Source: an uncultured Eubacteriales bacterium (GTDB taxonomy: Bacteria > Bacillota > Clostridia > TANB77 > CAG-508). From it: a stretch of 42,018 nt of DNA. The number at the start of each line of letters is the position of its first letter. Position 1 is the first letter of the stretch. The stretch lies in contig CABUJR010000012.1 of NCBI GenBank assembly GCA_902492015.1, positions 1 through 42,018 on the forward strand, read 5' to 3'. Of the stretch, positions 31,780 through 39,437 are shown one piece after another. Below the pieces are notes generated by a model. It ran no database searches. It saw only the letters and a list, made by a program, of their open reading frames with translations, and was not told the origin of the DNA. The position numbers were made by a program, and so were the translations under genes.

Positions 31780-33375
31780 CTACCTTTTTTTCTTTCTCTT
31801 TGATTTTTTTCTGTTCTTCTTTTCTTCTCTCCTTTTTGCTTTTTTGTTTTTCTGCCGTTCCTTCTTGTTCATAGTCTGCTTCGATGTTTCACTTGAGAAT
31901 TCAATCTCTAATTTAGATGGCATCTTTTTTATCACCAGATTGCTGTATTTATCTTGCTTTGTTGCCATTTGGTAAATATTATATACATTCTGTCTGTTTA
32001 ATAAATCAACCATTCCAACATTTGGGCAATTTTCTTTAACTAAGCATGCTAAACAATTCTGCACACTTGTTTCACCGTGATTTACTCCTAAAAAGGCAAT
32101 GTTATCAAATTGATTTATAAAACTAAGACTTTTATCAACTGTAACATGAGAAGTTTTTTCACGAGTTGATTTTACAACAGCCCTTTTGTGATAAACATTT
32201 CCGCCAATACTAATCATTTCTGATCTCTTAGCATCAAGTAATGCTCTTGCCAGAGTTTCCTCTGCTGCATAACCTGTTAAATGAATCATAGCCCGGCTAT
32301 GCTCTAAAAACATTGGAACATACTGTCTAGCAGGTCCGTTGGAAAGCATCCCAGATGTTGTAACAACAATTCTGGGCCTTGTAGAATTCAAAATGTTTGA
32401 CCTTTGCTTCGGATCAACAATTTGTAAATTCTTTGGAAGGAAGTCGCTTGTTTCTGGATTAAACCAGTTTAAGATCTTCTGATACTTATAAGTCGTATCA
32501 ATTCCCAAAGCTCCATCAACATAAATTTCATATTGTTCTGGAATAAGGTTTTGATCTTGCAGCTTTCTTAAATCATAAAGCACTTCCTGCATTCTTCCTT
32601 GAGCAAATGCACCTATCAATATGAATAGGTTTTTGCTGAAAGCATCAAGCAGATTTTGTGTGAAACACACCTTAATATCTTTAGAACTCGTGTTTCCATA
32701 GGTTGATTCGTGAACCATTATCAGTTCCATTCTTCTAACCCACTCCGGAATATCTGGAACTGGGAAAAATGGATTGGTGAGCTTGTAGTCACCTGTGAAG
32801 AAATAGTTAATCGGTTTCATGATGCTATCTTGGCATTGAACCAAAATAAAGCCTGCACCCAAAAGATGACCATTAATAAAATGCGTTACTTTAATACCTG
32901 GGAGAATTTCATACGTTTCTCCATAATCCAATCCACGGCAAATATTCATTGTCCTTTCAACATCATCCTCATAATATAGAGGACTGAATCTCCAAGCCTC
33001 AGCTGGGTACTTGTCTTTCAGATATTTAGCGTTGTCTTCCTGCTGTTCTGCCGAATCTTTTAAAAATTTCGGCAAAAGCTGATTTGTGATTTTAGTCATA
33101 TAAATTGGGTTTCTGTAACCATTTCTGACCATTTTAGGAAGAAGTCCTGTATGGTCAATATGATTGTGTGTTACTAAAATTGCATCAATTTTAGTTGGAT
33201 CCAAATCATTTACATAGTTCAAGTGTCTATACTTGATTTCTTGGAAGTATCCACAATCGATTAATATGTGATACGTCCGTCCATCAACAAATGAAACTTC
33301 AAGCAAATTTTTTGATCCAGTTACTTCGTTTTGGTATGCTGACAAATGTGTCCTAAACACTCTCCTATTTGACAT
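31780..33375 (-). CDS. Beta-CASP metallo-beta-lactamase nuclease, basic tail
   Basis: A 531-residue member of the beta-CASP branch of metallo-beta-lactamases, the fold of RNase J, CPSF73 and YSH1. The zinc motif is VTHNHIDHTG (H70, H72, D74, H75), followed by INGHLLGAGF and FFTGDYK. Beta-CASP motif A is GAFAQGRMQE and motif B is VVTTSGMLSNGPA. Motif C is not canonical (TSHVTVDKSLSF in its place), then FLGVNHGE. A small Cys cluster (CLACLVKENC) follows. The last 30 residues are almost all Lys/Arg, likely for RNA or DNA binding. It lacks the RNase J C-terminal domain. Codons are clearly GC-richer than the neighbours, with its own promoter and terminator: a probable acquired cassette. Confidence 0.87.
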   Translation of the reverse strand: MSNRRVFRTHLSAYQNEVTGSKNLLEVSFVDGRTYHILIDCGYFQEIKYRHLNYVNDLDPTKIDAILVTHNHIDHTGLLPKMVRNGYRNPIYMTKITNQLLPKFLKDSAEQQEDNAKYLKDKYPAEAWRFSPLYYEDDVERTMNICRGLDYGETYEILPGIKVTHFINGHLLGAGFILVQCQDSIMKPINYFFTGDYKLTNPFFPVPDIPEWVRRMELIMVHESTYGNTSSKDIKVCFTQNLLDAFSKNLFILIGAFAQGRMQEVLYDLRKLQDQNLIPEQYEIYVDGALGIDTTYKYQKILNWFNPETSDFLPKNLQIVDPKQRSNILNSTRPRIVVTTSGMLSNGPARQYVPMFLEHSRAMIHLTGYAAEETLARALLDAKRSEMISIGGNVYHKRAVVKSTREKTSHVTVDKSLSFINQFDNIAFLGVNHGETSVQNCLACLVKENCPNVGMVDLLNRQNVYNIYQMATKQDKYSNLVIKKMPSKLEIEFSSETSKQTMNKKERQKNKKAKRREEKKNRKKSKRKKKR

Positions 33376-33392
33376 AGAATACCTCCTATTCT
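33376..33392 (-). promoter_or_regulatory. Shine-Dalgarno held in a hairpin loop
   Basis: AGAATA and TATTCT flank GGAGG, giving a 6-bp stem with the ribosome site in a 5-base loop right before the beta-CASP ATG. It may present the site or modulate its use. Another GGAGGTG at about 33425-33432 has no matching frame of useful length. Confidence 0.45.
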
Positions 33393-33497
33393 AAACAAAA
33401 CCATAAAACAAAAGTAATTATGCTTCACCTCCAATATTCATTGACTTTATTTACAAAAACTAACTGTAGCATTTCATTTGTAAAAAAGTACAGCTCC

Positions 33498-33526
33498 ATT
33501 ATAACACCTTTGATAAGTAATTACAA
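33498..33526 (-). promoter_or_regulatory. Promoter of the beta-CASP gene
   Basis: Minus strand: TTGTAA (33526-33521), 17-base spacer, TATAAT (33503-33498). The start near 33491 gives a leader of about 115 bases. Confidence 0.75.
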
Positions 33527-33646
33527 ACAAAAAGACAAAAAAATGCAGATTTTCACAGAAAACAAAGAGTTTTAATAATAATTTTGCCGTTTTACTTGTA
33601 AATATTAAATACAAATAAAAACAGAAAAACTGATATATATTTTTTA

Positions 33647-34633
33647 CTATATTCCTATAACTTCAAAAAAATGTTTTTCACTATATTCTTTAATATCTGT
33701 TAAATCAATCATAGAATATTTCTCTTTTATTTTTTCAAAATAGTCTGATATATTATCTTTAGAAATAATATTATTACATTTTTCATCAATACTTATTCCT
33801 CTTCTTGCCTCTAACCATGGACGTTCATAATGAGTCATTTTCTCTAAAGCCTTTCCATTATAAAAACCAAAATATTTTATTATTACATCTAATAAATTTT
33901 TCTTATCTTCATCTAATATTTCAGAAATATCATAATCTAAATATTGTTCAATATTTTTTGAACCATAAAATTTATATTTATAATATATCTCATTGTATAC
34001 TGGTCCATGTACCCATGCTTCACAATCCGATTTAAATAAAAAGTTACCAAAAAAAGCCTTATAAAAACCTTGTGAATAATATAAAAGTTTTTGCAATGCA
34101 AGAGGTGTAATCTCTTCACATTTCATAATAATATATTGAGCAATTAGTTCTATGTCCGACATATTATAATCTGCTTGTTTTATAGCATTAATACTGGTTA
34201 AATATGTGTTTTCAGCAATATTATCTTTATTTCTTTCTAATATTTCTAACATATAATTACTACTATTTAATATTTTATATAATTCATCTGAATAAAATTT
34301 GCTTGGAATATCACCATTAATGTATCTAGTTATTGTTACTTCTCCCCATCCCAAAAGTTTAGATAATGGCTTTTTACCAATTTTATATTTTCTTAATATC
34401 TCTTCTATTTCTTCAATACTAATAATTTTTTCTTCTTCTCTATATGCTTTATCTATTCTTCTTAAATTCTCATCTATGCTATCTTTTGAAGAAACTGGAT
34501 TTCCACATTTACTACAATAATCAATAACTTTTATATATTCATATTCTTTTCCTTTAATTTCCTCTTTAGCAACTTTTTCTTTTCTAGTTAAATTGGCAAT
34601 CTCATTACAAACTTCACAATATTCTTTCAACAT
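33647..34633 (-). CDS. Antitoxin: zinc ribbon, HTH and Panacea (SocA/DUF4065) domain
   Basis: A 328-residue three-part antitoxin. Residues 1-50 are an MqsA-like zinc-binding segment (C6, C9, C40, C43). Residues 70-125 contain a helix-turn-helix (LSKLLGWGEVTITRYINGDI). Residues 155-290 are the Panacea/SocA-like domain (DUF4065): ALQKLLYYSQGFYKAFFGNF, EAWVHGPVYNEIYYKYKFYG and THYERPWLEARRG. Panacea domains neutralise many unrelated toxins, while the zinc and HTH parts bind the operator. It lies 19 bases downstream of the toxin candidate. The order toxin-then-antitoxin is as in mqsRA. The ATG is preceded by a short purine-rich stretch. Confidence 0.85.
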   Translation of the reverse strand: MLKEYCEVCNEIANLTRKEKVAKEEIKGKEYEYIKVIDYCSKCGNPVSSKDSIDENLRRIDKAYREEEKIISIEEIEEILRKYKIGKKPLSKLLGWGEVTITRYINGDIPSKFYSDELYKILNSSNYMLEILERNKDNIAENTYLTSINAIKQADYNMSDIELIAQYIIMKCEEITPLALQKLLYYSQGFYKAFFGNFLFKSDCEAWVHGPVYNEIYYKYKFYGSKNIEQYLDYDISEILDEDKKNLLDVIIKYFGFYNGKALEKMTHYERPWLEARRGISIDEKCNNIISKDNISDYFEKIKEKYSMIDLTDIKEYSEKHFFEVIGI

Positions 34634-34652
34634 ATCTTTTCCCTCACTTTTA

Positions 34653-35054
34653 TTATTTAAATAAAAATTTTATATTCTTTTCCCTTTCATGAAATGATAC
34701 TATTAAAACATATTCACCATCTCTTAATTTCTTTATATTTATTTTAATATAAACTGGAATTTTTTGATATTCTCCCCAATAATTTAATTCATATTCCTTT
34801 GAAAAAATATATAATATATCTTTTGAGTTATAATCATCTACTGCATAACAAAAATCTTCTACTTCTATTTCCAATAACATACTTTTTTGATTCTTCGTAT
34901 TTAAATGATACTTGTTAATAAATTCTATGTTTTTTTCTCTATTTATATCCGAAATTTTAAATCTGTTTGCTTTTATTAATAATTTAAATTTTTCTACATA
35001 TTTTATTATCTCTTCTTTTGTAAAGTTTAAATATTTATTCGTATGTTTTTGCAT
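34653..35054 (-). CDS. MqsR-like toxin of a type II TA pair
   Basis: A protein of about 133 residues whose C-terminal half has the RelE-fold pattern of MqsR: a conserved aromatic stretch (EVEDFCYAVDDY), YELNYWGEYQKIPVYIKINI and the closing LIVSFHEREK. MqsR is an mRNA interferase cutting mainly at GC-containing triplets; whether this protein keeps that specificity is not visible. I start at ATG 35054 (MQKHTNKYLNF), which fits the MqsR N-terminus, although AAGGTGG is rather far (about 14 bases). GTG codons at 35072 and 35069 are closer to or within that site. Upstream is a 26-bp palindrome on the promoter and downstream the zinc/HTH/Panacea antitoxin, which supports the toxin call. Confidence 0.72.
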   Translation of the reverse strand: MQKHTNKYLNFTKEEIIKYVEKFKLLIKANRFKISDINREKNIEFINKYHLNTKNQKSMLLEIEVEDFCYAVDDYNSKDILYIFSKEYELNYWGEYQKIPVYIKINIKKLRDGEYVLIVSFHEREKNIKFLFK

Positions 35055-35078
35055 GTATTCATAAGACACCACCTTGCT

Positions 35079-35104
35079 ATAAAAGTATCAATTGATACTT
35101 TTAT
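35079..35104. promoter_or_regulatory. 26-bp perfect palindrome, TA operator
   Basis: AGTATCAATTGATACT is the core of a perfect 26-bp palindrome that continues with AT bases on each side. It begins at the last bases of the -10 and covers the start site of the TA promoter, 25 bases before the toxin start. This is the standard position for autorepression by antitoxin or toxin-antitoxin complex. Confidence 0.85.
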
Positions 35105-35131
35105 GTTACTATTTTTTTTTTATAATGTCAA
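35103..35131 (-). promoter_or_regulatory. Promoter of the TA operon
   Basis: Minus strand: TTGACA (35131-35126), 17-base spacer containing a run of ten A, -10 TAACAT (35108-35103). The start would be near 35096, inside the palindrome. Confidence 0.75.
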
Positions 35132-35157
35132 GCAAAATACTAAAATTATTAAAAAAA

Positions 35158-35178
35158 GTTGAACTTTTAATGTTCAAC
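35158..35178 (-). terminator. Terminator overlapping the yqeG stop codon
   Basis: GTTGAAC (minus strand, 35178-35172) pairs with GTTCAAC (35164-35158), followed by seven T. The stop codon at 35167-35169 is inside the loop, so the hairpin uses the last codons of the gene. Confidence 0.8.
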
Positions 35179-35670
35179 CTCTTCTACATCTTCTACTTCT
35201 TTAACCATAATAGTTCTAATGTTATTTCTTTTTCCTCCATAAATGTCTGAAAATAAATCATCACCTATTATCATCATCTCTTCTGGTTTTAAACCTAATC
35301 TGTTAAAAGCTTTATTAAAATTTTTCTTCAAAGGTTTATGTGCAAATCCTATATAATCAATTCCTTTAGCTGAAAAAAACTTTTCAATTTTATCATCTAC
35401 ACCATTCGAAACAACAATTACTTTAAGCTCTTTTTTTAATGTATCAATCCAATCTTGATTGCATTTTGGAATATTTCCCATATCTTTTCTTAAAGTTTCA
35501 TCAACATCTAAAATTACACCTTTTATACCTTGAGCTTTTAATGCTTTTATATCTTCTATTGTTAAATCTCTTACTTTTTGAATAGTCATATCAGGTTTTA
35601 TTCTAAAACTCATTACAAAATTCACACATTCAAAAATTTTATCTATAATTCTATCTTCTATTGATTTCAC
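35167..35670 (-). CDS. yqeG: YqeG-family HAD phosphatase
   Basis: A 167-residue HAD IIIA-type phosphatase. Motif I is GVILDVDETLRKDMG (both nucleophile-region Asp present), motif II VIVVSNG, then the lysine in AHKPLKKNFNKAF and motif IV MIIGDDLFSDIYGGKRN. The YqeG family has about this length. Its substrate is not settled; relatives act on phosphatidylglycerol phosphate or sugar phosphates. It is a single gene with its own terminator. Confidence 0.9.
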   Translation of the reverse strand: MKSIEDRIIDKIFECVNFVMSFRIKPDMTIQKVRDLTIEDIKALKAQGIKGVILDVDETLRKDMGNIPKCNQDWIDTLKKELKVIVVSNGVDDKIEKFFSAKGIDYIGFAHKPLKKNFNKAFNRLGLKPEEMMIIGDDLFSDIYGGKRNNIRTIMVKEVEDVEEVEH

Positions 35671-35737
35671 TAAATATCTCCTTTTTATATGTGAGTATTA
35701 TATCATGATAAATAAAATTATTCAATTACATAAAAAA

Positions 35738-35784
35738 GCCTTGAAATTTAAAGCATCATTAATAAATGCTCCAAATTCCAAGAC
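35738..35784 (-). terminator. Strong terminator of the 37-residue peptide gene
   Basis: Minus strand: a 19-bp stem with G-U pairs only as exceptions (arms 35784-35766 and 35756-35738), 9-base loop, then TTTTTT. It lies 18 bases behind the stop codon of the small frame at 35802. The G-U pairs fix the direction as minus. Confidence 0.9.
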
Positions 35785-35801
35785 TAATTAGAGAATTTAT
35801 A

Positions 35802-35915
35802 TTAGTTGTCGAAGTAAGAATCGCTTGTTCCAAATACTAATGCATTATTTTCGAAACTTGTATTTGTATAAATATTATTAATTTTATTATTTATTTCTTC
35901 CATTGGCTTCACCAT
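35802..35915 (-). CDS. Short peptide gene, 37 residues
   Basis: A frame from ATG 35915 to TAA 35802-35804, with AAAGG 6 bases before the start, an extended -10 promoter upstream and a strong terminator behind. The product starts MVKPMEEINNKINNIYTN and ends ENNALVFGTSDSYFDN. It has no membrane helix, no Cys and no signal peptide; the N-terminal half is helical and Asn/Ile-rich. That layout (leader-like helix, then a short Ser/Thr/Tyr/Asp/Asn tail) is what a RiPP precursor can look like. No modification enzyme or exporter is adjacent, so it stays a hypothetical peptide. A short regulatory or structural peptide is equally possible. Confidence 0.65.
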   Translation of the reverse strand: MVKPMEEINNKINNIYTNTSFENNALVFGTSDSYFDN

Positions 35916-35951
35916 ATAAAACCTTTCTTAAATAAATTTTAACTTGTATGG

Positions 35952-35960
35952 ATTATATCA
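35952..35960 (-). promoter_or_regulatory. Extended -10 promoter of the peptide gene
   Basis: Minus strand TGATATAAT (35960-35952), 37 bases before the ATG; the -35 is weak. The same extended -10 string serves the ECF sigma gene at 27755-27763. Confidence 0.6.
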
Positions 35961-36046
35961 CTAAGCCCATTTTTGTTGGTGTTTTTTATGTGAATTCTAA
36001 TCTAATTTATTATGTCCTAATAAAAAAAGCTTAAACTATATGAAAA

Positions 36047-36135
36047 TAGACTCGTGCAAAGCCCCCGAGTCTAAGTTACTTTTAATACATGTATTAATTT
36101 TAGTTCAAAATACTTTCTTCTTTGTACTTTGAACT
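36047..36135 (-). other. Structured non-coding stretch
   Basis: This gap (35961-36247) has no gene. Three symmetric elements lie in it: a 12-bp hairpin (36102-36113 with 36124-36135, perfect on the minus strand with one G-U), a 16-bp palindrome TTAATACATGTATTAA (36082-36097) and a GC-rich hairpin (TAGACTCG, 36047-36054, with 36066-36073) followed by TTTTC. The G-U pair favours minus-strand RNA. It could be the 3' UTR and terminator of the DUF6512 gene or a small RNA. Confidence 0.45.
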
Positions 36136-36247
36136 TAAAATAATTCTATTCATAAAACATGTTTTTTATGTGTTTATTTTTAATATTTTTTGTAATTATT
36201 AAATGTTTTAATTGTGAAAAAAACTTATCTATTTTTTCATAAAAACT

Positions 36248-36778
36248 TTATAAATAACATGTTTCTATTATAGCATTTGGATCTTTAAAGATTCCTAAAT
36301 TTGGAGCATTATAAGTAAATGTAATAAAACATATAAAAAGTAAAATTAAACTTAAAATTGAAATAGTTTTATTGCAATTATAATTCTCTAAATTAATAAT
36401 ATTATATGAAACTAATTCTGCAATAATTACACCTATGAAAAAACTTGCTATATCTATTATTGCTATATTTTCTCCTAATACACCTGTATATGTATAGAAA
36501 AATGAGATTATAAAAATTATTCCCGCTAAAATTCCTTTTGTTCTTCCACAAATGTATTTTTCGTTTTCTTTTCCAATGTAAAAGTATCCAATAACAGTAG
36601 TAAGAAGCATCGGGAAAAATATTAATTTTAAATGCTCCCAAGTACTTTCGTTTACTGCAGAAAAAAATCCTACAAAAGTATTTTCTCCAGACCATTCATA
36701 AGTAAAATGTAACAATGTTCCAAGTATTGAAACTAATAAAAAAGATATTATATGAAATCTTTTAATTTTTTCTTTCAT
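36248..36778 (-). CDS. DUF6512-type membrane protein
   Basis: A 176-residue protein with about five or six membrane helices. The start (RFHIISFLLVSILGTLLHFT, then NESTWEHLKLIFFPMLLTTV) fits my memory of the DUF6512 family, common in Clostridia and of unknown function. NESTWEHLK, carrying charged residues between helices, is the most conserved-looking stretch. The ATG directly follows a TTTTTT run, and its ribosome site GAGGTGA is part of the hairpin at 36782-36821. That hairpin also terminates the EPS operon upstream. Confidence 0.78.
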   Translation of the reverse strand: MKEKIKRFHIISFLLVSILGTLLHFTYEWSGENTFVGFFSAVNESTWEHLKLIFFPMLLTTVIGYFYIGKENEKYICGRTKGILAGIIFIISFFYTYTGVLGENIAIIDIASFFIGVIIAELVSYNIINLENYNCNKTISILSLILLFICFITFTYNAPNLGIFKDPNAIIETCYL

Positions 36779-36781
36779 AAA

Positions 36782-36821
36782 AAACTCACCTCTTTAAAGT
36801 TTATTTTAAAAAGGTGAGTTT
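36782..36821 (-). terminator. Terminator that contains the next gene's ribosome site
   Basis: AACTCACCT pairs with AGGTGAGTT (arms 36821-36812 and 36791-36782 on the minus strand), followed by TTTTTT and at once the ATG of the DUF6512 gene. The 3' arm is the only Shine-Dalgarno site for that gene. Folding would both end EPS transcription and hide the site in any read-through transcript. Confidence 0.75.
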
Positions 36822-36860
36822 ATGCATAGATTATTTTAAATATATATTATTGCAAATATT

Positions 36861-38003
36861 TTATATTCCTAATACTTTTTTTGCAATTCTTTTACATTTT
36901 CTCAAAATTCTTCGTACTAAACTAACTTTTAAACATTCTTTCATATTTTCAATAACTGGCTTATTATTCAAATTATTAAAAAATTTTTGTCTATTTTTAT
37001 GTGGTGGTACATTAGCGCTATGGTTATACTTCCATGCTATATCTTTATCTACTTCTTTAAATTCTATATTTTGGTTAATATCATTAAATGTTTTTTTGGC
37101 TTTTTCAGAATTTACAGACAATAAAGAAATGCCTGTATTATTATCTTCTACATCTGGTAATACCTTATCAATTCCCCAAAAATCTCCTATTGTAAAATCT
37201 GTAACTCTATTTGGTATCGAAAATTTACAGTCATGACAAGATGGTCTATCAAAAAGTTCAGAGACAAAAGATAAATAAAATATTTTGTCTTCTATTTTAC
37301 TTCCATCATCAAAATATATTACAGGCATTGAACTCTTCCAACCAGTAGACTTATCTCTAAATTTTATATCTATTACCTTTTTATGATTCTTTTCTTCAAT
37401 TTCTTTCACATATTTATCAAAAACTTTTTGAGATGGATTTGCATGACATACGATATCACATATAATTAACTTTTCATAATCTTTTTTTAAATATGTCTTT
37501 AAAGCATTACATTGACAAGGAGTTCCTGTAAATAAAACAAATTTGTCTTGTTTTAAAAAGTTTTCAACTTCTTTATATGAGTTTCCTATATCACTTCTTA
37601 AATATTTAGAGCCTTGAAATTTTTTACATTCTTCTAAAGTTTCATAATGATTGTGTCTAACCTTTAAATTTTCATCATATTCTACTCCAAAAACAACACC
37701 TTTTTTTTCTATTACATATTTAGCAAGTATATAAAACATTCCCCCAGAAGCACTATTTTTAAGTTCCTCTTTATTTTTGTTTATTGCCATATAAACTCTT
37801 TCTGTTCCTTTAGAATCATTAAAGTTGCTACAAATGTTTGTGCATTTATTACATTTTATACATTTTTCTTCATCAATTTCTGGATAGAAAAAGCCCTCAT
37901 TATCCTCGACCATTTTTATTGCACCTGTTGGACACTCTAAGGTACATAAACCACAACCATTGCAATCTTTTTTATTATAAGTTTTTAAATATTCATTAAT
38001 CAT
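36861..38003 (-). CDS. Fe-S / FrhB-type oxidoreductase of EPS clusters
   Basis: A 380-residue protein. Residues 10-62 form a two-cluster 4Fe-4S ferredoxin domain (C14, C17, C20, C24; C48, C51, C54, C58). The rest matches the coenzyme F420 hydrogenase/dehydrogenase beta-subunit domain: NSASGGMFYILAKYVIEKKG, FTGTPCQCNALKTYL, CDIVCHANPSQKVFDKY and PNRVTDFTIGDFWG. Such fusions recur in exopolysaccharide clusters beside pyruvyl transferases; their redox substrate is not established. It overlaps the flippase gene by 4 bases (ATGA) and is the last gene of the operon. Confidence 0.9.
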   Translation of the reverse strand: MINEYLKTYNKKDCNGCGLCTLECPTGAIKMVEDNEGFFYPEIDEEKCIKCNKCTNICSNFNDSKGTERVYMAINKNKEELKNSASGGMFYILAKYVIEKKGVVFGVEYDENLKVRHNHYETLEECKKFQGSKYLRSDIGNSYKEVENFLKQDKFVLFTGTPCQCNALKTYLKKDYEKLIICDIVCHANPSQKVFDKYVKEIEEKNHKKVIDIKFRDKSTGWKSSMPVIYFDDGSKIEDKIFYLSFVSELFDRPSCHDCKFSIPNRVTDFTIGDFWGIDKVLPDVEDNNTGISLLSVNSEKAKKTFNDINQNIEFKEVDKDIAWKYNHSANVPPHKNRQKFFNNLNNKPVIENMKECLKVSLVRRILRKCKRIAKKVLGI

Positions 38004-39427
38004 ATTTCAACCTCTTTATGTAATTTAAATTTCTCTTTTATAAAATTTAATACGATATGTATTGAATCTTTATTTACAAACCAAGCAAATACTATTGCAA
38101 CTAATACACCAATAATATTTAATATTAAATTATTTAAATAATATATAGGTACAATTATTAGTAAAACAATTATTGATATCAAAATAAATTTTTTATCTAT
38201 ATTAATTTTAAAATATCTTTTTTTAATATCATGTAATCTATATACAGACATTACAAAATATGCTGTAAATGTTGAAATTGTTGCAGCAAATAACCCTACG
38301 AACTTAATTAATAATAAATGTACAACAATATTTATAATTGCAGAAACTATAGAAGTATTGGCTATTGCTTTAGTATTTTTCTTAGCAACATAAATAACAC
38401 TAATTAATCCTACAACAACATTAAAAATTGAACCTAACATCATAATTGGAAGTTGATAATATCCTTCAAAAAACTTTTCATTAATCATTATAGGATACAC
38501 AAATGGCATACATGCAATTATTCCGAATCCCATAGCAACAAATATTTTTAATACAATATTAAACATTTTATTAAAAAATTCTTGTATATCTATATCGTTA
38601 ATATGAACTGCAACCATTTCTGTCCAACTCATATTAAAAATATTATACAATGTTATGTATACTGTTGAAAATTTATGTGCTGCTGATAAAATTCCATTTT
38701 GTCCAACTCCTAATATTGCTGAAACAATAACTCTATCTGATGCATTAAATATCCACCAAGAAATTGCATTTGGAATTAAAGGAATTGAATATTTCCATAA
38801 TTTTTTTAATAATTCATATTTGAATTCTTTAAAACTAATATATTTATATAATCTTAAAACAATATATAAATACGTAAAACAAGCAATTTGTCCTAACATA
38901 TTTCCAAGCAACATTCCATTAGCACCTAATTTTATAAATACCAAAAATATAATGTTAGTTATTATTGTGACTAAAGCACTCACAAAACTTGCTATTGCAT
39001 ATTGCTTATTATTTCCTACTCCTCTTGCAATTTGTTGAAATAATGAGGCAAAAATATAGGCTACAACATTTGTTGCTAAAAATATTTTATACTCATTATG
39101 TACTAAAGGAGATATTGCAAAAAAAATTAATAAATAGATTATACATTGTATAAGTACAGAAAAAAATCCTGTACTTATTACACTTTTTTTATCCTCTTCA
39201 TTTTCTCTACATTCAATTAATCTTCTAAATAAAGCTTGTTCAACTTGAAAAGTTACTATTGGTAACAACAAGGAAACTAATGTATTTAACAAATCTACTG
39301 TTCCATATTCTTCTGTTGAAAGAATTCCAGTATATAATGGTAATAAGAAAAATGTTATTAATTGTGTACATATTTTTCCTATTGTTAATATCATTGTATT
39401 TTTTACTAACGTTTTTTCTCTACTCAT
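38000..39427 (-). CDS. Wzx-type polysaccharide flippase
   Basis: A 475-residue membrane protein with about 14 helices (PST family). Typical features are KNTMILTIGKICTQLITFFL and LPLYTGILSTEEYGTVDLLN at the start and YSIPLIPNAISWWIFNASDR in the middle. It flips undecaprenyl-linked repeat units across the membrane. The ATG follows AAAGGA. It begins 10 bases after the pyruvyl transferase gene and overlaps the next gene by 4 bases. Confidence 0.93.
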   Translation of the reverse strand: MSREKTLVKNTMILTIGKICTQLITFFLLPLYTGILSTEEYGTVDLLNTLVSLLLPIVTFQVEQALFRRLIECRENEEDKKSVISTGFFSVLIQCIIYLLIFFAISPLVHNEYKIFLATNVVAYIFASLFQQIARGVGNNKQYAIASFVSALVTIITNIIFLVFIKLGANGMLLGNMLGQIACFTYLYIVLRLYKYISFKEFKYELLKKLWKYSIPLIPNAISWWIFNASDRVIVSAILGVGQNGILSAAHKFSTVYITLYNIFNMSWTEMVAVHINDIDIQEFFNKMFNIVLKIFVAMGFGIIACMPFVYPIMINEKFFEGYYQLPIMMLGSIFNVVVGLISVIYVAKKNTKAIANTSIVSAIINIVVHLLLIKFVGLFAATISTFTAYFVMSVYRLHDIKKRYFKINIDKKFILISIIVLLIIVPIYYLNNLILNIIGVLVAIVFAWFVNKDSIHIVLNFIKEKFKLHKEVEI

Positions 39428-39437
39428 TTTTTCCTTT

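Noticed and set aside
33425..33500. A 24-codon frame upstream of the beta-CASP gene
   Set aside because: Its ATG overlaps the -10 hexamer (TATAATG), so it lies upstream of the expected transcript start.
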